The translations under genes and the position numbers were made by a program. This document shows, in pieces, positions 47,901-61,300 of a stretch of DNA of 64,000 bases. Position 1 is the stretch's first letter, and every line of letters starts with the position of its first letter. This stretch comes from Sipunculus nudus (taxonomy: Eukaryota > Annelida > Sipuncula > Golfingiida > Sipunculidae): positions 51,162,714 through 51,226,713 of the forward strand of contig CM049320.1 of assembly GCA_026874595.1 (NCBI GenBank), given 5' to 3'. The notes beneath the pieces are model-generated. The model saw only the letters and a program-made list of their open reading frames with translations. It ran no database searches and was not told where the DNA came from.

Positions 47901-50900
47901 TTAATTAATGTTTTTCGCAGTAGAATAAGCGTTCTATAGTATTAAATGAAGGTATAAGAATGTGACCACCCTGCTGTTTTTAGGATTGTGTCCATGGGAA
48001 TATTCATTCGCTTAGCAGCAGATGTGGCAGCTGCCCTTGTACTATGGGATGTAAAGATGGTCATATCGATTCCTGTTTCCTGCAACGTCAACTTCAACCA
48101 TCTTGAATTGGTATCCCTTGCCATTGGTGAATGGGGTTTGTTGATACTGATAAACATTTTGTTTTCACTACCCCTGAGCTCTTTTGTTCTGCTAATGTAT
48201 TCAGTCATAACTGTTACGACACACAGCCCCCTATCTGGTGCATATGCTTTTAAAGTGATTTCTGTTTGGTTATTTTTAGGTGACGATTGTTTCACGAGAT
48301 CCCCTATGCGCAGCCTAACATGTGACCTTGAGATTGTAATGTTAGGCATGAAGAGCAAATGTAAATACAGACCTCTCTGTCCTGTGAGCAGGGCCAACAA
48401 GGTTAATAGTTTGAGTGTCAAGTCCTTCAGGTTTAATGATTTCCCTTGTGAAAGTTTTCTCAGGTAAGCTAACACAACTTCTGCATCCCAAGTTACCCCA
48501 GTTTTTTGGGATTACTGGCCTGAGTTGAAATACTCCTTTTAAGAACCTGCTGACTGTTGGGTGGTTTTCAAAAGATAGTCCATTAATTGGCTCGATGACT
48601 GTGGACAGTGCAGATCTAGCAGTGTTTAGTGCAGTGTAGCCTAAGCACTGCTCATAGAGTTGGAGAAATGGTATCCAAATTTTTTTTCACCACAGTACCT
48701 CTGACATCTCTAAAGATATCTGCTGTATTGTCTATTAGTGTTTTTGCGCCATGACTGCATGATGATTTTTGAAGCCCGTTCAGAAATAGTTTGTTTTTGG
48801 AGGGATCTCCGGACAAGTGACATGCCAGAAGTTTCATCTTCGGCAGTCTGTGCACTCTGCTCAGGTCCTGTGGAAGTTGTAGGCTTTCCTGTTTGCCCGG
48901 CAGAATGCGTGGTTGGTCTATTAACATCTGCATGGCCCTTGGAAACCACGGTTGATTCGTCCACCAAGGTAATATGAGTGTCCCTGTGGCCTGCTTTGTT
49001 TTTATCTTTTCAGCACTTGAGTCGGAGTGCTGAAAGGAGGAAAAGTATAAAAATTCAGCGTGGCCGCAGTCAACATAAAAAGCATCGACTTCAGCTGCTA
49101 ACGGATCAGGTTCCCAGGAGATGTATCCTGGAAACTGGTCATTTATTCTTGATGCAAATAAATCAATTCTGACACCAGGCCAGATGGAAGTCAACTTCTT
49201 AAAAATATCTGGGTTAAGTTGCCACTCTGCATCTAAGTTTAATTGCCTTGATGGCTTATCAGCCTCTGTATTGTTCACTCTGCGTAAATGCGCTGCTGAT
49301 AACAAGATATTTCTATTGATACACCGTTGCCAGATGTCCCTGGTTAGTTTGTTGAGACCATGCCCCCCCCCCCCCCCGTTTGTTAATATATGCTTCTGCT
49401 GTAGTATTATCTATAAGCAGTTTGACATGCGCACATTTCAAGTGTCTCTCTAAAGGCTGCAAAGCTAATAACACTGCAAGCAGCTCTAGAAATGTTTGTG
49501 CTTATTTGTCTTTGAATAAGACCACAATCCAGATGTTTTGTCAGTATTTAGTACAGCTCCCCAACCAGTTTTGCTGGGGAGTTTTGCATCGGTCTGAATT
49601 GTAATGTCAGGTTTGCAAATTTCGGTGGTTTTGAATGTACTACTTGCATGGTTTATCCACCAGGTTAGGTCTGATTCAGCTTAATCTGACAGTTCCATTT
49701 GTTCATAAAATTTACCCCTAGAAAGTGTCAATGCTTCAGCTTTTTCAAGATCTAATTGTCTGTACTTAAGCGGTCTGATATCAACAGCTTGTCAACTAGA
49801 TACTAAATACCCTTGTACCTCAGCAACCCTCCTGATTGTTGGGTATTTTTGTATTCTTGTTTGCAGTTAAGGACACTGTCATTTTCTGCGAGTCTAGAAT
49901 AAATCCGCAAAATTTTATCTGTTGACAAGATTGAAGCACCGATTTGTCTTTGTGAATGACAAAACCTAAATTTTCAAGCAAATGAGAAGTGTCCTGCACA
50001 CTGCCTAAACATTCTTCAAATGTCTTTCCCATGAGTAGAAAGTCGTCAATGTAGGCTGTGATCACATGGCCATGCCTCGTTACCGAATATTAATAGGTTT
50101 AAGAAGTTTAGTAAACATCCTAGGTCCAGATGTTGGCCGCTTGGGCAAACAAATAAACTGGTACGTTGTACCACCCAATACATATGTGAGACATTTTTGA
50201 AATTCTTGGTGGATAGGAACAGTATAATACGCATTCTTTAAGTCCACGCATGCTAAGAAACAATTTGATTATACTAAGTCAATGGCATTTTGCAAAGACT
50301 CCATTTTAAAATGGTGATATTCAATTGTTTCATTCAGTTTCTTAAGATTAAGGATCATTCTATATGAACCATCTTTCTTTCGCCTGATAAACCGTTTGAA
50401 CAGTTACTCCTAGTTTTTGGAAGAATCGCTGTAATGACTCCTTTACTAAGCAAAGCCTCAATTTCTTTTTGGATTATGTCAGTTTCAGTCTCATTAAATT
50501 TTATAGGTTTGGGTCTAAATTTGTTGTACAGGGGCACTGCCAGTACTGAAATCAAGTCGCATGCCTTTTACCATGTCTATAATGGATGGGTCTGTTGATA
50601 AACGTCCGAGACAGCGCAGATTAAATCTGTAAATGACCCCTAGAATAAAAGTTCTTGCCTAGCCTCATGGGAACCGGAAGCGCATTGGCTCATAGGAACA
50701 GTTGGCCGATGCTCTCTCACATGGTCTCGTAAGACTAGAGGTGAGACAGAAATATATATATATATATACATATATATATTCGATTCAGTATTCAATCTGG
50801 ACATTGACCTGTTAAGAATAGGATACTATAGGCCAGATCAAAGCAGCACTCCTTTGACCTTAATGATATTTACTTAAATTAAAGCAATGAGAATCGAAGG

Positions 50901-51636
50901 AAGTTAAAAGTATCGTGTTTGGCTTTTATTAATATCGCTGTTTAGTAATCTATATTGGAATGGTTACTGCAGTAGCATGTTCGTTTGTCATGTTTTAATG
51001 AAAACCATGCACTTTGTATTATTCCATATTGCTCTCAGATTTTTTCATGATTGATATGATTGTTATAGTATCGCCTGTGAGATGTGTGTTTAAAGCTAGT
51101 GCCAAAAAGAGGGACTTACACGTAGCTCTAATTGTTTTAGACATATTTATGTGCAACCTCTTCCTAATATTTGAAGCATAAAGAACAGAGGGTTATTTAA
51201 ACTAAACGATGGGGTATAAAATTTTTACATAAGACGCTTGAGCAAGGAAGACACATGAAAAAGTGACATGAAGGTGACAAGATCATTTATCCGTAAAATT
51301 TACCTTGTTTTGAAGATGAACCATAATGAAAGTCAAAATTCTATAACAGCTATAAATACATCTTCCGGAGAAATGTCCCTCTCACCCTTTCTCTCTCCCT
51401 GTTCATTTTACTTTCCCTCTCCGTCTTTCTTTGTTTATTCCTCTCTCTTCGAAAGTAATACTTCTGAACTCCTTTAGTTTCTTTGTTTCTTTCTTTCCTA
51501 TATTCACACTCTCTCTTTATCTCTTTCTTTCATTTTCACTCTCTCACTTTCACAATTTCTCTTTCCCGCTTTCCTTTTTTCTCTCTCTCATACCCACAAA
51601 GATTTTATATTGTATATGTATTTGTGTATCCATATA

Positions 51637-51685
<49 letters not shown>

Positions 51686-54600
51686 TAGTGTGTATATATA
51701 TTACACTTTATGTACAGAGTAACCAAGGTTTTTTTTTGTTAAAACAATTTGTTTCAATATGATTTCCTGACAACGTACGTGTATTTATTTATTTATTAAT
51801 GTTATAATGAGTCCAAACTGGGTTTGAAGGAGTCTGAGATTATGGTGCGAGATTGCAAGGAATGTGGTGCAGTGAGTTGTCCGACTTCGTGTGGTCTGGG
51901 ATTAGAAAGGTCCGAGATCTCGAGGTAAAATATTTTCGATTTTTCAACACCTGTAGAAAAAACAAACGGGTTGGAGTACTCATAGATAGGCCAGAGTGTT
52001 TTACTATATTTGACTCAATTGGCATTCTCGTCTGTGTAATTGCTTTGGCAGACAGCCACTGAGTGCTACTTGTGCCACAAGGGAAAATTGGTGCCCATTT
52101 AACCTGCAGGACACTACTGTTACATTTAATGGGATTATTTGCCTTTCTTCTTTGACAAATTCTGCGTCTTCTTTACCTTTAAGAATCTTTTAGACCACAT
52201 GGAGTCTCTTTCGTTGCATCTGTCTTATCCTTCTTTGATCCAAACGGTGCTGATCCAGTGGTTTGAAAACTCTTCATTACCAGCCTCCTAATGAGCCAAA
52301 ATTCGCCCTTTGAACCCTAGCTTGTTCCTAGACAACGGGTAAAATGGAATTAATCCCTTTATCTGCAAGGTCCGGATGAGCTTATCAAGACTAACCTTAC
52401 CGTAGTCGCTTGAAGATCTTTGTGCTGCCAATATCAACAAGGGTTTGTAGACAGCAGTAAAGTTAATCATGTTGATCCACAATGAGTGGTACTCCCACAG
52501 CTCTAACGTACATTTTATCTGAGCAAAGCTTTGTTTGCTGGCTCCATGGAAGAATTGCTGGAGACGTTACTGCCGACGAGTCCTTGTTACACTTTGAAGT
52601 TGAAAGTCCATCTGAGGCTGACATTTCTGTCTCCCCTTTTATGCAGTGCTATTTGCTCTGCTTCTTTGAGTCTTAACGCTGTAGCTCCCGTTTCTTGTGA
52701 CCCACTTTTATAAATACTGCCAGAACCATCTACTGGGCTATATAAATAGAAAGAACAATATAAAACGTTAAATATGATGTATGTCACAGATATAAGCTGA
52801 TCCGAGTTACTTTCAGTAGCAATCCTGCAAGCGGTTTTCCAGCCGTAGCAAAGGATATACTGCCGCGGACGACTAAATAACAGTTTTATTAGGAACAGCA
52901 AATAAGCAAGCAAATAAAAGCATCAAAATCAGTGTCTGACACAGTAGGTCAATGTGTATCAATATCATAGAATGACCTCACGAGGAGGATATAGTGCTTT
53001 CTGCACACGTCAAAAGATTGTCGCTTGGTAAATGTTTACAGAGCTGCATATAAGGCAGCAGCCAATTAGTTCATTTTGTGTATGTTTTGAGGGTAAATTT
53101 GGAACGTTAGTTCTTAAATGTTTTGGGATAATTTTGACATGTTTCCATTAATATAAGATATATTTGATACGATATCATAGTCATCTTAATAAGGAATCCA
53201 AGGAATCCGATTTTAACATCCCTGATATGTTTTCATATGTATTAACATATTTTTAAAGTGTGCATTCATCCTAAAGTGAAACAATGTTTCATATCTTGTC
53301 AACTTCTGAGTGGGTTCTATTTTGAATTTTCATAAATATTAAATATTCTGTTTGACATAAAGACAAATGATATTTTCATGTTACAAATAAATATTAATTT
53401 ACATTATTAAACAACGGAACGAATTAACTTTAAAGGAATAGAAGGAGTCGCTCTAAGAGGAAAGCTATCAGGGATGAAAGACGACGCTGGACCAACAAAG
53501 AAATTCCATATGTCATAAAGACAAAGTTGAGTAAGTGAATTGTTAGAACAAAAACATTTATGATTAACCTTGATGTGATAGTTGGTGGAAGCTAAACTTA
53601 GAGAAAGTCATATGGGGTTTTCAGATGCAAAACTCATTTTCATCTTTATAATCATATGTAATATTTGATATTATCACTGTATGTACTAAGATGACACACA
53701 TTTACATATCTTTTATTCTTTATGTATGTGCTTCATGATTTATTACGTTATATCTATTCTGCGGATTGTAAGAGACCAAGAATACGGTTTTCTGTTTTCG
53801 GTTGAATAAGTCAGTGCAGTGTCTTAAGTTTTGTCTCCTCCATTTAGAAGTATTTCCAAATTGTGAGATAATAATCTTACAGTTAAAATAAGTTTTACAA
53901 AAAGACTCCATTGTTGATATAACAAAAAAAAAATAAATAAATACTAAGCCATTGTAAACAGTTAACATTAATACGGCGGAAGCTATCGTATTCTCTTTTC
54001 ATCAGTCTTTACAGGAGAACCAAAGAGAATAATAATATTTGTTACAAGGTATCTAATATAACCCAAGGTATTTTACTTATTTTTCTATAGTACAACTGAA
54101 ATTAATATATTTTCCTATATTTTGAGTTTTGTAGAATTGTGATATAAATGTCCGGCGTTTGTAAGAGGTGTTGAAATCCTCATAACCCATTCTCCCCTCG
54201 TCTGGTTGTTTGTTGTATAATAAAGATTGAATTGAGTAACGTTTCGACGGAAACAATGGATTATGTAGTAATATACACACCACATGCAGTGAGTGCCACT
54301 ATGATGTCACATCTTGTGAGGTCATCCATGTGGTGGTATACAGTTTGGTTGGAAGTCGAGCTAGTTTGCTGACCGAAAGACTGGTGGTCTGGGTTGAAGT
54401 ACTAATCTAAATTGACCTAAAGCTGCCCCGTTACCACTCCCTAAGTCCTTTTTATACCCTAAGTGGAGACTAAATGGGAATTCCCCTCCCCCAGGTTCAA
54501 ATTAGTTTAATATTGTTTAATATTGTGGTCAATGTTTAAACGAATAGTGGTTATATTCAGTTGGCTTAATGGCTTAATCCGGCTGCACACCATGCAATAT

Positions 54601-56266
54601 TTTTACAAAACATATTGCTTCAGATATTACTTGAAAGTTTTCCTGAAAAAAAAATCCTGTAACTAGAACCCGTCTACATACACAGCACACACCAAAACAA
54701 CTCCGTTTCGCCTGTGTCCTTCCGAAATGCTCATCCGCTGAAGCCAGATTTTACAGCTCTGAATATCTTCAGTGATGTGACCTTAATTCCGGCTATTCTA
54801 TGGAATAAAAGACAGAAATGTTATCTGGCATGATACGACATTTTGCCTGTTAATAGCACATGCTCATAATCAACATGCTGCGCAACGAATTCCTTAATGT
54901 TTTGCTCGATTCATAATAATATCTGTATAGCTATTAATTATTCTTTTATCTTTATTTTTTTTACATCAATTGTTATGTTTTAAATTGCATGGTATACATT
55001 ATTTTTTTGTGTAAGGAAAAAAAGATGATTTATTTGCCTGTTGTATTGGGTTAAAAGATTGGTAACCACCTTGCCTAAGGCCTTAATGTTTGGTGTGTGA
55101 TGATGTAGATACAATAGAGGAGAAAGCAATGTATGCTGCCTTCAGTGAGTATCATCAATACACCTGTGTCAAATTCCGGCCTAGAACCAGCTCCGACAAA
55201 AACTACATTACCATTGAAGACGGCGACGGGTGAGTTGTATTTCTTTTCTAAACGGGGATGCCTGACTCCATTTATTGGAATATATTGCCGTTTTTATGTT
55301 AAACTTGTAACAATTGGAACAGGATTCACTCGTATTGTTTGACTAATACTTAAGTCATGCCGAATGAATTTTACACTAATATATCATATACTGCATTTGA
55401 CATATTAAAATTCGTGTTGCTTCCTCTTTTGGTTATGTGAACGATAAGGAGCACCCTTTCCCTTTGAAGCCCAAATTAGCGAAGTTCCACTTTGTCAGGT
55501 CGCTGACCTAAAAGAAGGACCATTCCGGTTATGTTATGCGACCTATGACCAATGTTGTGCTCACGTTTCAGCTTTGAAAACCTACCATATTGGAGAACTA
55601 TTGCAAACAAAAATGAAAGATGAAAGGGAAAAAAAGGAAAATAAAGAGTGTTTGTATGTTTGTATATATATATATATATATACATTTACCCATGTTAGTC
55701 TTCACATAGTCAAGTATAAATGAGAAGTGACGCCTCAGTTTCGACTAACTGTTTGATAGGTTGCACGAGCTTGCGGAGCTCAGAGGCTCCTTCATCAGGT
55801 GACAGACAAGTGGAGTAAATTTATATACGGTACGTATATATATATTCCTACCAGGCTATTGTTCTATTACCCAAGATTTAGTATGTTGCTGCAAAGTTCA
55901 ATATATTGTCTATGCCCTCTGACCCTTCGTGTCACAATTAACCATAATGCTTTGTGTGCAATTGGCGCGCGAGTTATAGAACATCAAAGTTTATATTGAC
56001 GGCAAATATGGATATGATCAATGCTTGTAAGCTTGAAATATGTCTCACTATTTAGTGAATCATATATGGCGGGAATGTGCCAAACTTCATTGGTGCTGTC
56101 GAGGGTCAGTCGGTGCGTATAATGTCCGGTCACTTACAAAGCTTACAAGCATTAATTATATCCAAATTACTCCACTTCTCTGTCATTTGATGAAGAAGCC
56201 TGTGAGCTCCCAGACTCATGCAACCTATGTTAGTCGAAAAAAAGGCGCCACCTTTCATTTATACTT

Positions 56267-56309
<43 letters not shown>

Positions 56310-58352
56310 CAAGGTGTTCGTCATATGAAGGCATGATTGGAGGTCCACAGGATGTCACTCTAGGAGATGGTTGCCGATCGGTATGTATAACTGAAACCTT
56401 TTGATAAATAGTTTATGTTATTGCAGGATAATTTGTTGAATATTGCAAACAAAAATGGCTGCTATAACCACCCCTTAGTTCTCACAAACCTACGGACTAC
56501 GGTAGAGTCTTCCCCTCTATTAGAATACTTACGCTATTTAAATGTCACTAATTATTACCGCAACTTATCAAAACAACCTCAGAAAACCATAAGGTAAAAG
56601 ACCAACCATTATATATTGGAGTAGCTAATTCAATTTCAAATACCAGTTATCAGGTAATTTTAAAAATAAATATATTTATTTTTTTTCAATTTGAGTTAAA
56701 CCTGTACAGATGCATACATTTAATGAGGCATGTACTTATATTAAATGAAATGAAACACCTAATAAAGAATGTTTATCTTACAGTCTAAAAAAGAATATGC
56801 GGAATCCACTTTTTTTGTTTTCTTTATTTTAGCTTCATCAGTGTTTGGATCTTGTTTGTGATTTTACTAATTCGACCAGTCATTGTTAGCAGTACGATTA
56901 TCAAATGCGCATTGTTCACCCAAATGAACAATGATGTTGAAAAAAAATTCCTGTCCCTTACTCGGATTTTTATTTAATCGGCCTATCCTGTCCTGTCCTG
57001 ACGGAAAACAAATACTGAAAACATAAACTCATCAACCCGGTGAAATATAACTACTCAAACTGATGATGTGAGTAGTTATACTGGGTGATCTACTCAACTA
57101 AAGAAGTTCCGCACTAGGAAATTCATCAATATGGGCAGTTTGCAATAAATGAGCTACACTGATTTAGGAGTGTATACTTAGTTTACAAGGATATCCTACC
57201 CAGACATAGAATTTTCAAGGAGGTATAATGTACTCAGTATAAACGACAGGTTATATTTTTCCTCATGCCTGTTTTTCTGTTGGCTTTTTGTTTTTTTCTT
57301 TGTGCAGGATTCCGCAAAAATAACATTTTAACCCATATCGCACGAATAGGAAAACCATCCTAGTTATGTATTATAAAAATCTGAGGTCGGCGCTCTCTGT
57401 AGAATGAATAGTATCATAAAAAAAAATAACAACAATAATAAGACCACAGGGAACTTAGATTATTTTAAATAAAATAAACAAGAAAAAATACATCTTTGCA
57501 GGACAGGACAGGCACAATTAAATTTAGCATTCAGAATCTCTCACTGAGAAAGGTGACACGCAGGGATCTGCTACCACCGCTTCTGTTCGGCACAAGCCTT
57601 GTTGTTGATGAAGTTGTATCACATCATAGGTCAACATGAACCCGAAACATAATTGCTGAATCTTTAAATTTAAAGTTATATAGTAAGACAGTATTGACGA
57701 CATACTAACACTATGTACAAATAGATGGACACACAATATATATGAAACATATACACACTGACTTACGGTTAACAACAGCTCGCATTCACAAGGGTTAAGT
57801 ATGTGACCTCTGGCTTGATACCGCCGACTGCAGCTCTTAGCTGATTCTGTTATATGAACCCTGCTGCATTGTTCAACTCTGATGTTACAAAGAAGACATA
57901 ACAGTAAATTTATTTTGAAAGTGTGTACTCAGAAAGGTACAAGAACTGGAATATATGAAGGTGCCGGGCACTAGAACAAATAATATAAAGTAAATCAAAG
58001 TTCCTTGTTGGCAAGTGGAACACTATCCCAGTACGGTACACATGATCACAAGTTAGTGTGTTGGAAGCCTACGTCAGCAACAAGGAGACTGATAATAATA
58101 ATAATGAAGTTTATTAAACAAATTACAATGCCTCGTTCCTTATAGTACGACGTGTTAGGATACAGGTATCCATATCATGATGATATAACTGCTTACCATG
58201 AGAACAATTATAAAACTCGCACTTAGAAGAACGATGACGTAACACTCATAATGTGCTACGTCACAGATAATTGAGTACAAATGGAAAAATATAAATCTCT
58301 CCTTGAGCTGAGTACAGTTTGTTGAAACCTTTCGTCGGCAACAAGAAGACTG

Positions 58353-58387
<35 letters not shown>

Positions 58388-61300
58388 TAAATTTATTAAA
58401 CAAATTACAATGCCTTTAATAGTGAAAAATAAAAGTACAGAAATAATTATGCGTAAGTATATTTTTTAATGTCGTCAGTGAAGGAGTCAGGAGTTCTACT
58501 AAGTACATAATGTTCGTAGAAGTCACTATCAGTCTTCCACCTACCCACATTTATGACTGTTTTGGGATCATGCTTCTCACTGACTGCTAGGATGGCCCCT
58601 GATGGCCGGAAAACAGGTGTCATGACAGTCCAGCTCGGACGATAGAATCGTCAAGAATGCCATCAACAGATGCAGCAGACAGGTCATTGTTTAGTCCCTT
58701 TGAAAACGGGGAACCCCCTACCTTTCTTAAAGCAGCAGTTCTGTCTAAATAATCGGCTAACGTTTTAACTGGGTTCAGCAGGGGTATCTTAAACGGATGT
58801 ACTATCACCCTGAAATCCGACCTGCTGCTGTCGTTTTTGATCCGATGGAATACAATAGACATCGACCTGTCAGACTCAAATGTTATCTGGTCTGTGCAAA
58901 ACAATTCACATCTGTACACCCAGTGTATCTGCGTCAAAATGAACAGACTTGAGGGCCACATCGAAGCATCGTCACCAAGGTTAACAAAGTAAGTGCTTTC
59001 TAGCGTAACTGCTTTATGCGTAAACAATCTTTTTTTCACCTCAGGACAGAAAAAAGCTCGTTAAACCTTTCCACTGGGATCACATTTGAATGCTTCAACG
59101 GTCGCATAGTGGTAGATGTAATCAAGGATTCTACCGGCTTAGATAAATTAAGATCATGCACCCTACTATTAATACCTAAAGCCTTGAAAAACTCATTAAT
59201 TCGGGCACACACACACTTCAATTTTGATCTAGGTTTCGACTCGAGTTAGCAACTTCACATAGATATGACAAGAGTGCTACATTGTCTTTATGATGAAGTA
59301 CAAACATATGCAATTCAAAGAAGTTTTTGAATTCATTGACATAAGCATTATAAAGTTTTAACGTAGATGGCGCCAGACACAGTGATATCTGAGTGGCAGC
59401 TCTCTCAGTCCAATGTGCGTTTTGCAGCCTCAATTTCCAGAGATCCTAAAGGCGTATAGACGCCATTTAGGATGTCAATGGCTCCGGTTTGCTGCCATTG
59501 GCTAAGCAAACGTTTCGCGGAAGTATTAGACGTAATGGTGGAATTACACCTTAGTGACTTGACGACTTGTGAGAAGTGCGGGTGTCCCACATGCCCCAAG
59601 CCTCCTTTTATTGTAATACACTTCCCAAACCTGATTTGGATGCATCTGTCTCCATTTGTCCATCGATCTTTTTGGGAAGAATCACGTCCGTTTCAAGAAC
59701 GAAGGGCGTTTTTCCACCATGATCAGTCTTTAACACAATGTGTATTCCATGAAAGCTCACTGTCCCACGAATTATTCATATTTAACTGCCTATATATGGA
59801 CTTCAGTTTTAGCTTTCATGGAAAAATAGCCCGGTACATGTTTATACACTGTCCCGCAATGCGGGCCAAGCTCCTGGCCTTTATGATGGGCTTGGAGAGT
59901 GCGCGCAATATATATTGTCGGATTTTATTAACTTTCTTTCCAGGTATCTTAAGGATCGTCACTCCTTCAATACCTATAATGTCGACCACGAATCCTAAAA
60001 ACTCCTGTTTCGTTGAAGGGACAAGGTTTGATTTTTTCTTAATTAATATTCCAGCCAAGAGATTCTAGTGTATTGCGCAAAAATGCAAGATCTGCCTCAA
60101 TCTGATCTCATTCTGACGGAAGTAAAATATCATCCATATATATACTAATATGTAGTCCTTGAGACCTAAAATACTGCACTAAAGGTCCGAGCGTCTTACA
60201 AAAGAAATAATGACTTTACTTGTAACCAAAGGGCAATACATTTAACTCATTATAGTTCTCCCGCCACTTGCAACAAAAGAATGTGGATATATTTTGTTCA
60301 GGTGAACATGGTGGAAACCATCCTTTAAATCTTATGTAACCATGTAACCAGTAAGTCATTGGGCATTACAATATCAGATAACAGAGAAATATCTTCATAT
60401 GTAAATTGTCTTGTTTCACAGAAAACATTGACATGGCGCAGGTCAACAAAGAGTCTGTATTTTTTATTTCTTTTTGGGACACAAGAAAAGGTACCACACA
60501 TTTTGGTCGTTTTAAAACTTTGAGTTGCACCCTTGAGACACCTATTGTTCCACTTTCGAATTCATAAAAATTCTTTTGACTGTTTGATAACTCGTGGTTT
60601 TCCAAGAAACAAGAAGAAGGCGAATTAACAAAAGGTATAGATACACCCTCTCTGATCCAACTGAACACGTGCTCAGCGGCACCAATATTAACCCAGGTGC
60701 TCCATGAATTCGATAATTCAGTCTGCATATTACACAAATGTTAAAATTTAAAAAAAAATGAAAAATAAAAGCCACTGTAAAATGCTATACATGTCAACGG
60801 TAATGGTGAGCACCTTGTTAAACGATGGTCAGACTGTCAAGTGAAATCATCCTCGTGGTATCTTCTGCTGGGAATGTCTCTTTCTGTAAAAGCGTCATAA
60901 CTGTTTCTTACACTGCCCCCGCCACGGAATCTACGCCAGGGATTTCCTCTCCCTTGCTGGGAGATCCCACGTGCAGCTGAGATCGACGCAGCTTACTGTA
61001 ATGAAGTCAACGAAACCGGGGTAAACCCTGATGAATTTTTCTGGATTGCACGGAAAAGTCGAGATGTCTCTCTTTCAAAGTGACCTTGAACGACTAAAGC
61101 AGGGTGTTCCTCCTGTAAATATCAGATTTTAGCTAGCTGAATGTCATATAACCGTTTAATGTAACGTTTGACACATCGTCACACTTTATCAATAATGTTA
61201 ACGCCGTTTCCGCGTACCGCGCACATTTGGCTACCACTGCAGCATTTTGCTGGTCCTCACGTTTAATTCCTTGACGGGAACCGGCTAGTTTAGGATGAGC

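Larger units (their letters stand above)
47851..50751 (-). mobile_element. DIRS-like tyrosine-recombinase retrotransposon with 37-bp terminal inverted repeats
   Basis: Terminal repeats 47851-47887 (ttctgtctcacctctcgtct and onward) and 50715-50751 (inverted) match at 35 of 37 positions. Coding parts on the minus strand, from high to low coordinate: reverse transcriptase, RNase H with the DLFAS / PWFP connection, then tyrosine recombinase. That is the order of the DIRS group, whose members use a tyrosine recombinase rather than a DDE integrase. At 2.9 kb it is shorter than usual DIRS elements (about 4-6 kb), and the gag-like first ORF is missing between the right terminal repeat and RT. It is antisense to the astacin gene, in its intron 3. 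Confidence 0.8.

Noticed and set aside
47988-48467. 159-codon open frame on the + strand
   Set aside because: Antisense shadow of the tyrosine recombinase frame on the minus strand, which has the recognisable catalytic motifs.
52482-52676. 64-codon + strand frame and overlapping 108-codon minus frame
   Set aside because: Neither shows a family motif and both lie in astacin intron 3; no splice-phase match to the astacin chain.
59472-60068. 198-codon open frame on the + strand
   Set aside because: Antisense to the RT/recombinase region of the second YR retroelement; the minus strand carries the motifs (YMDD nearby, TKQEFLGFVVD).
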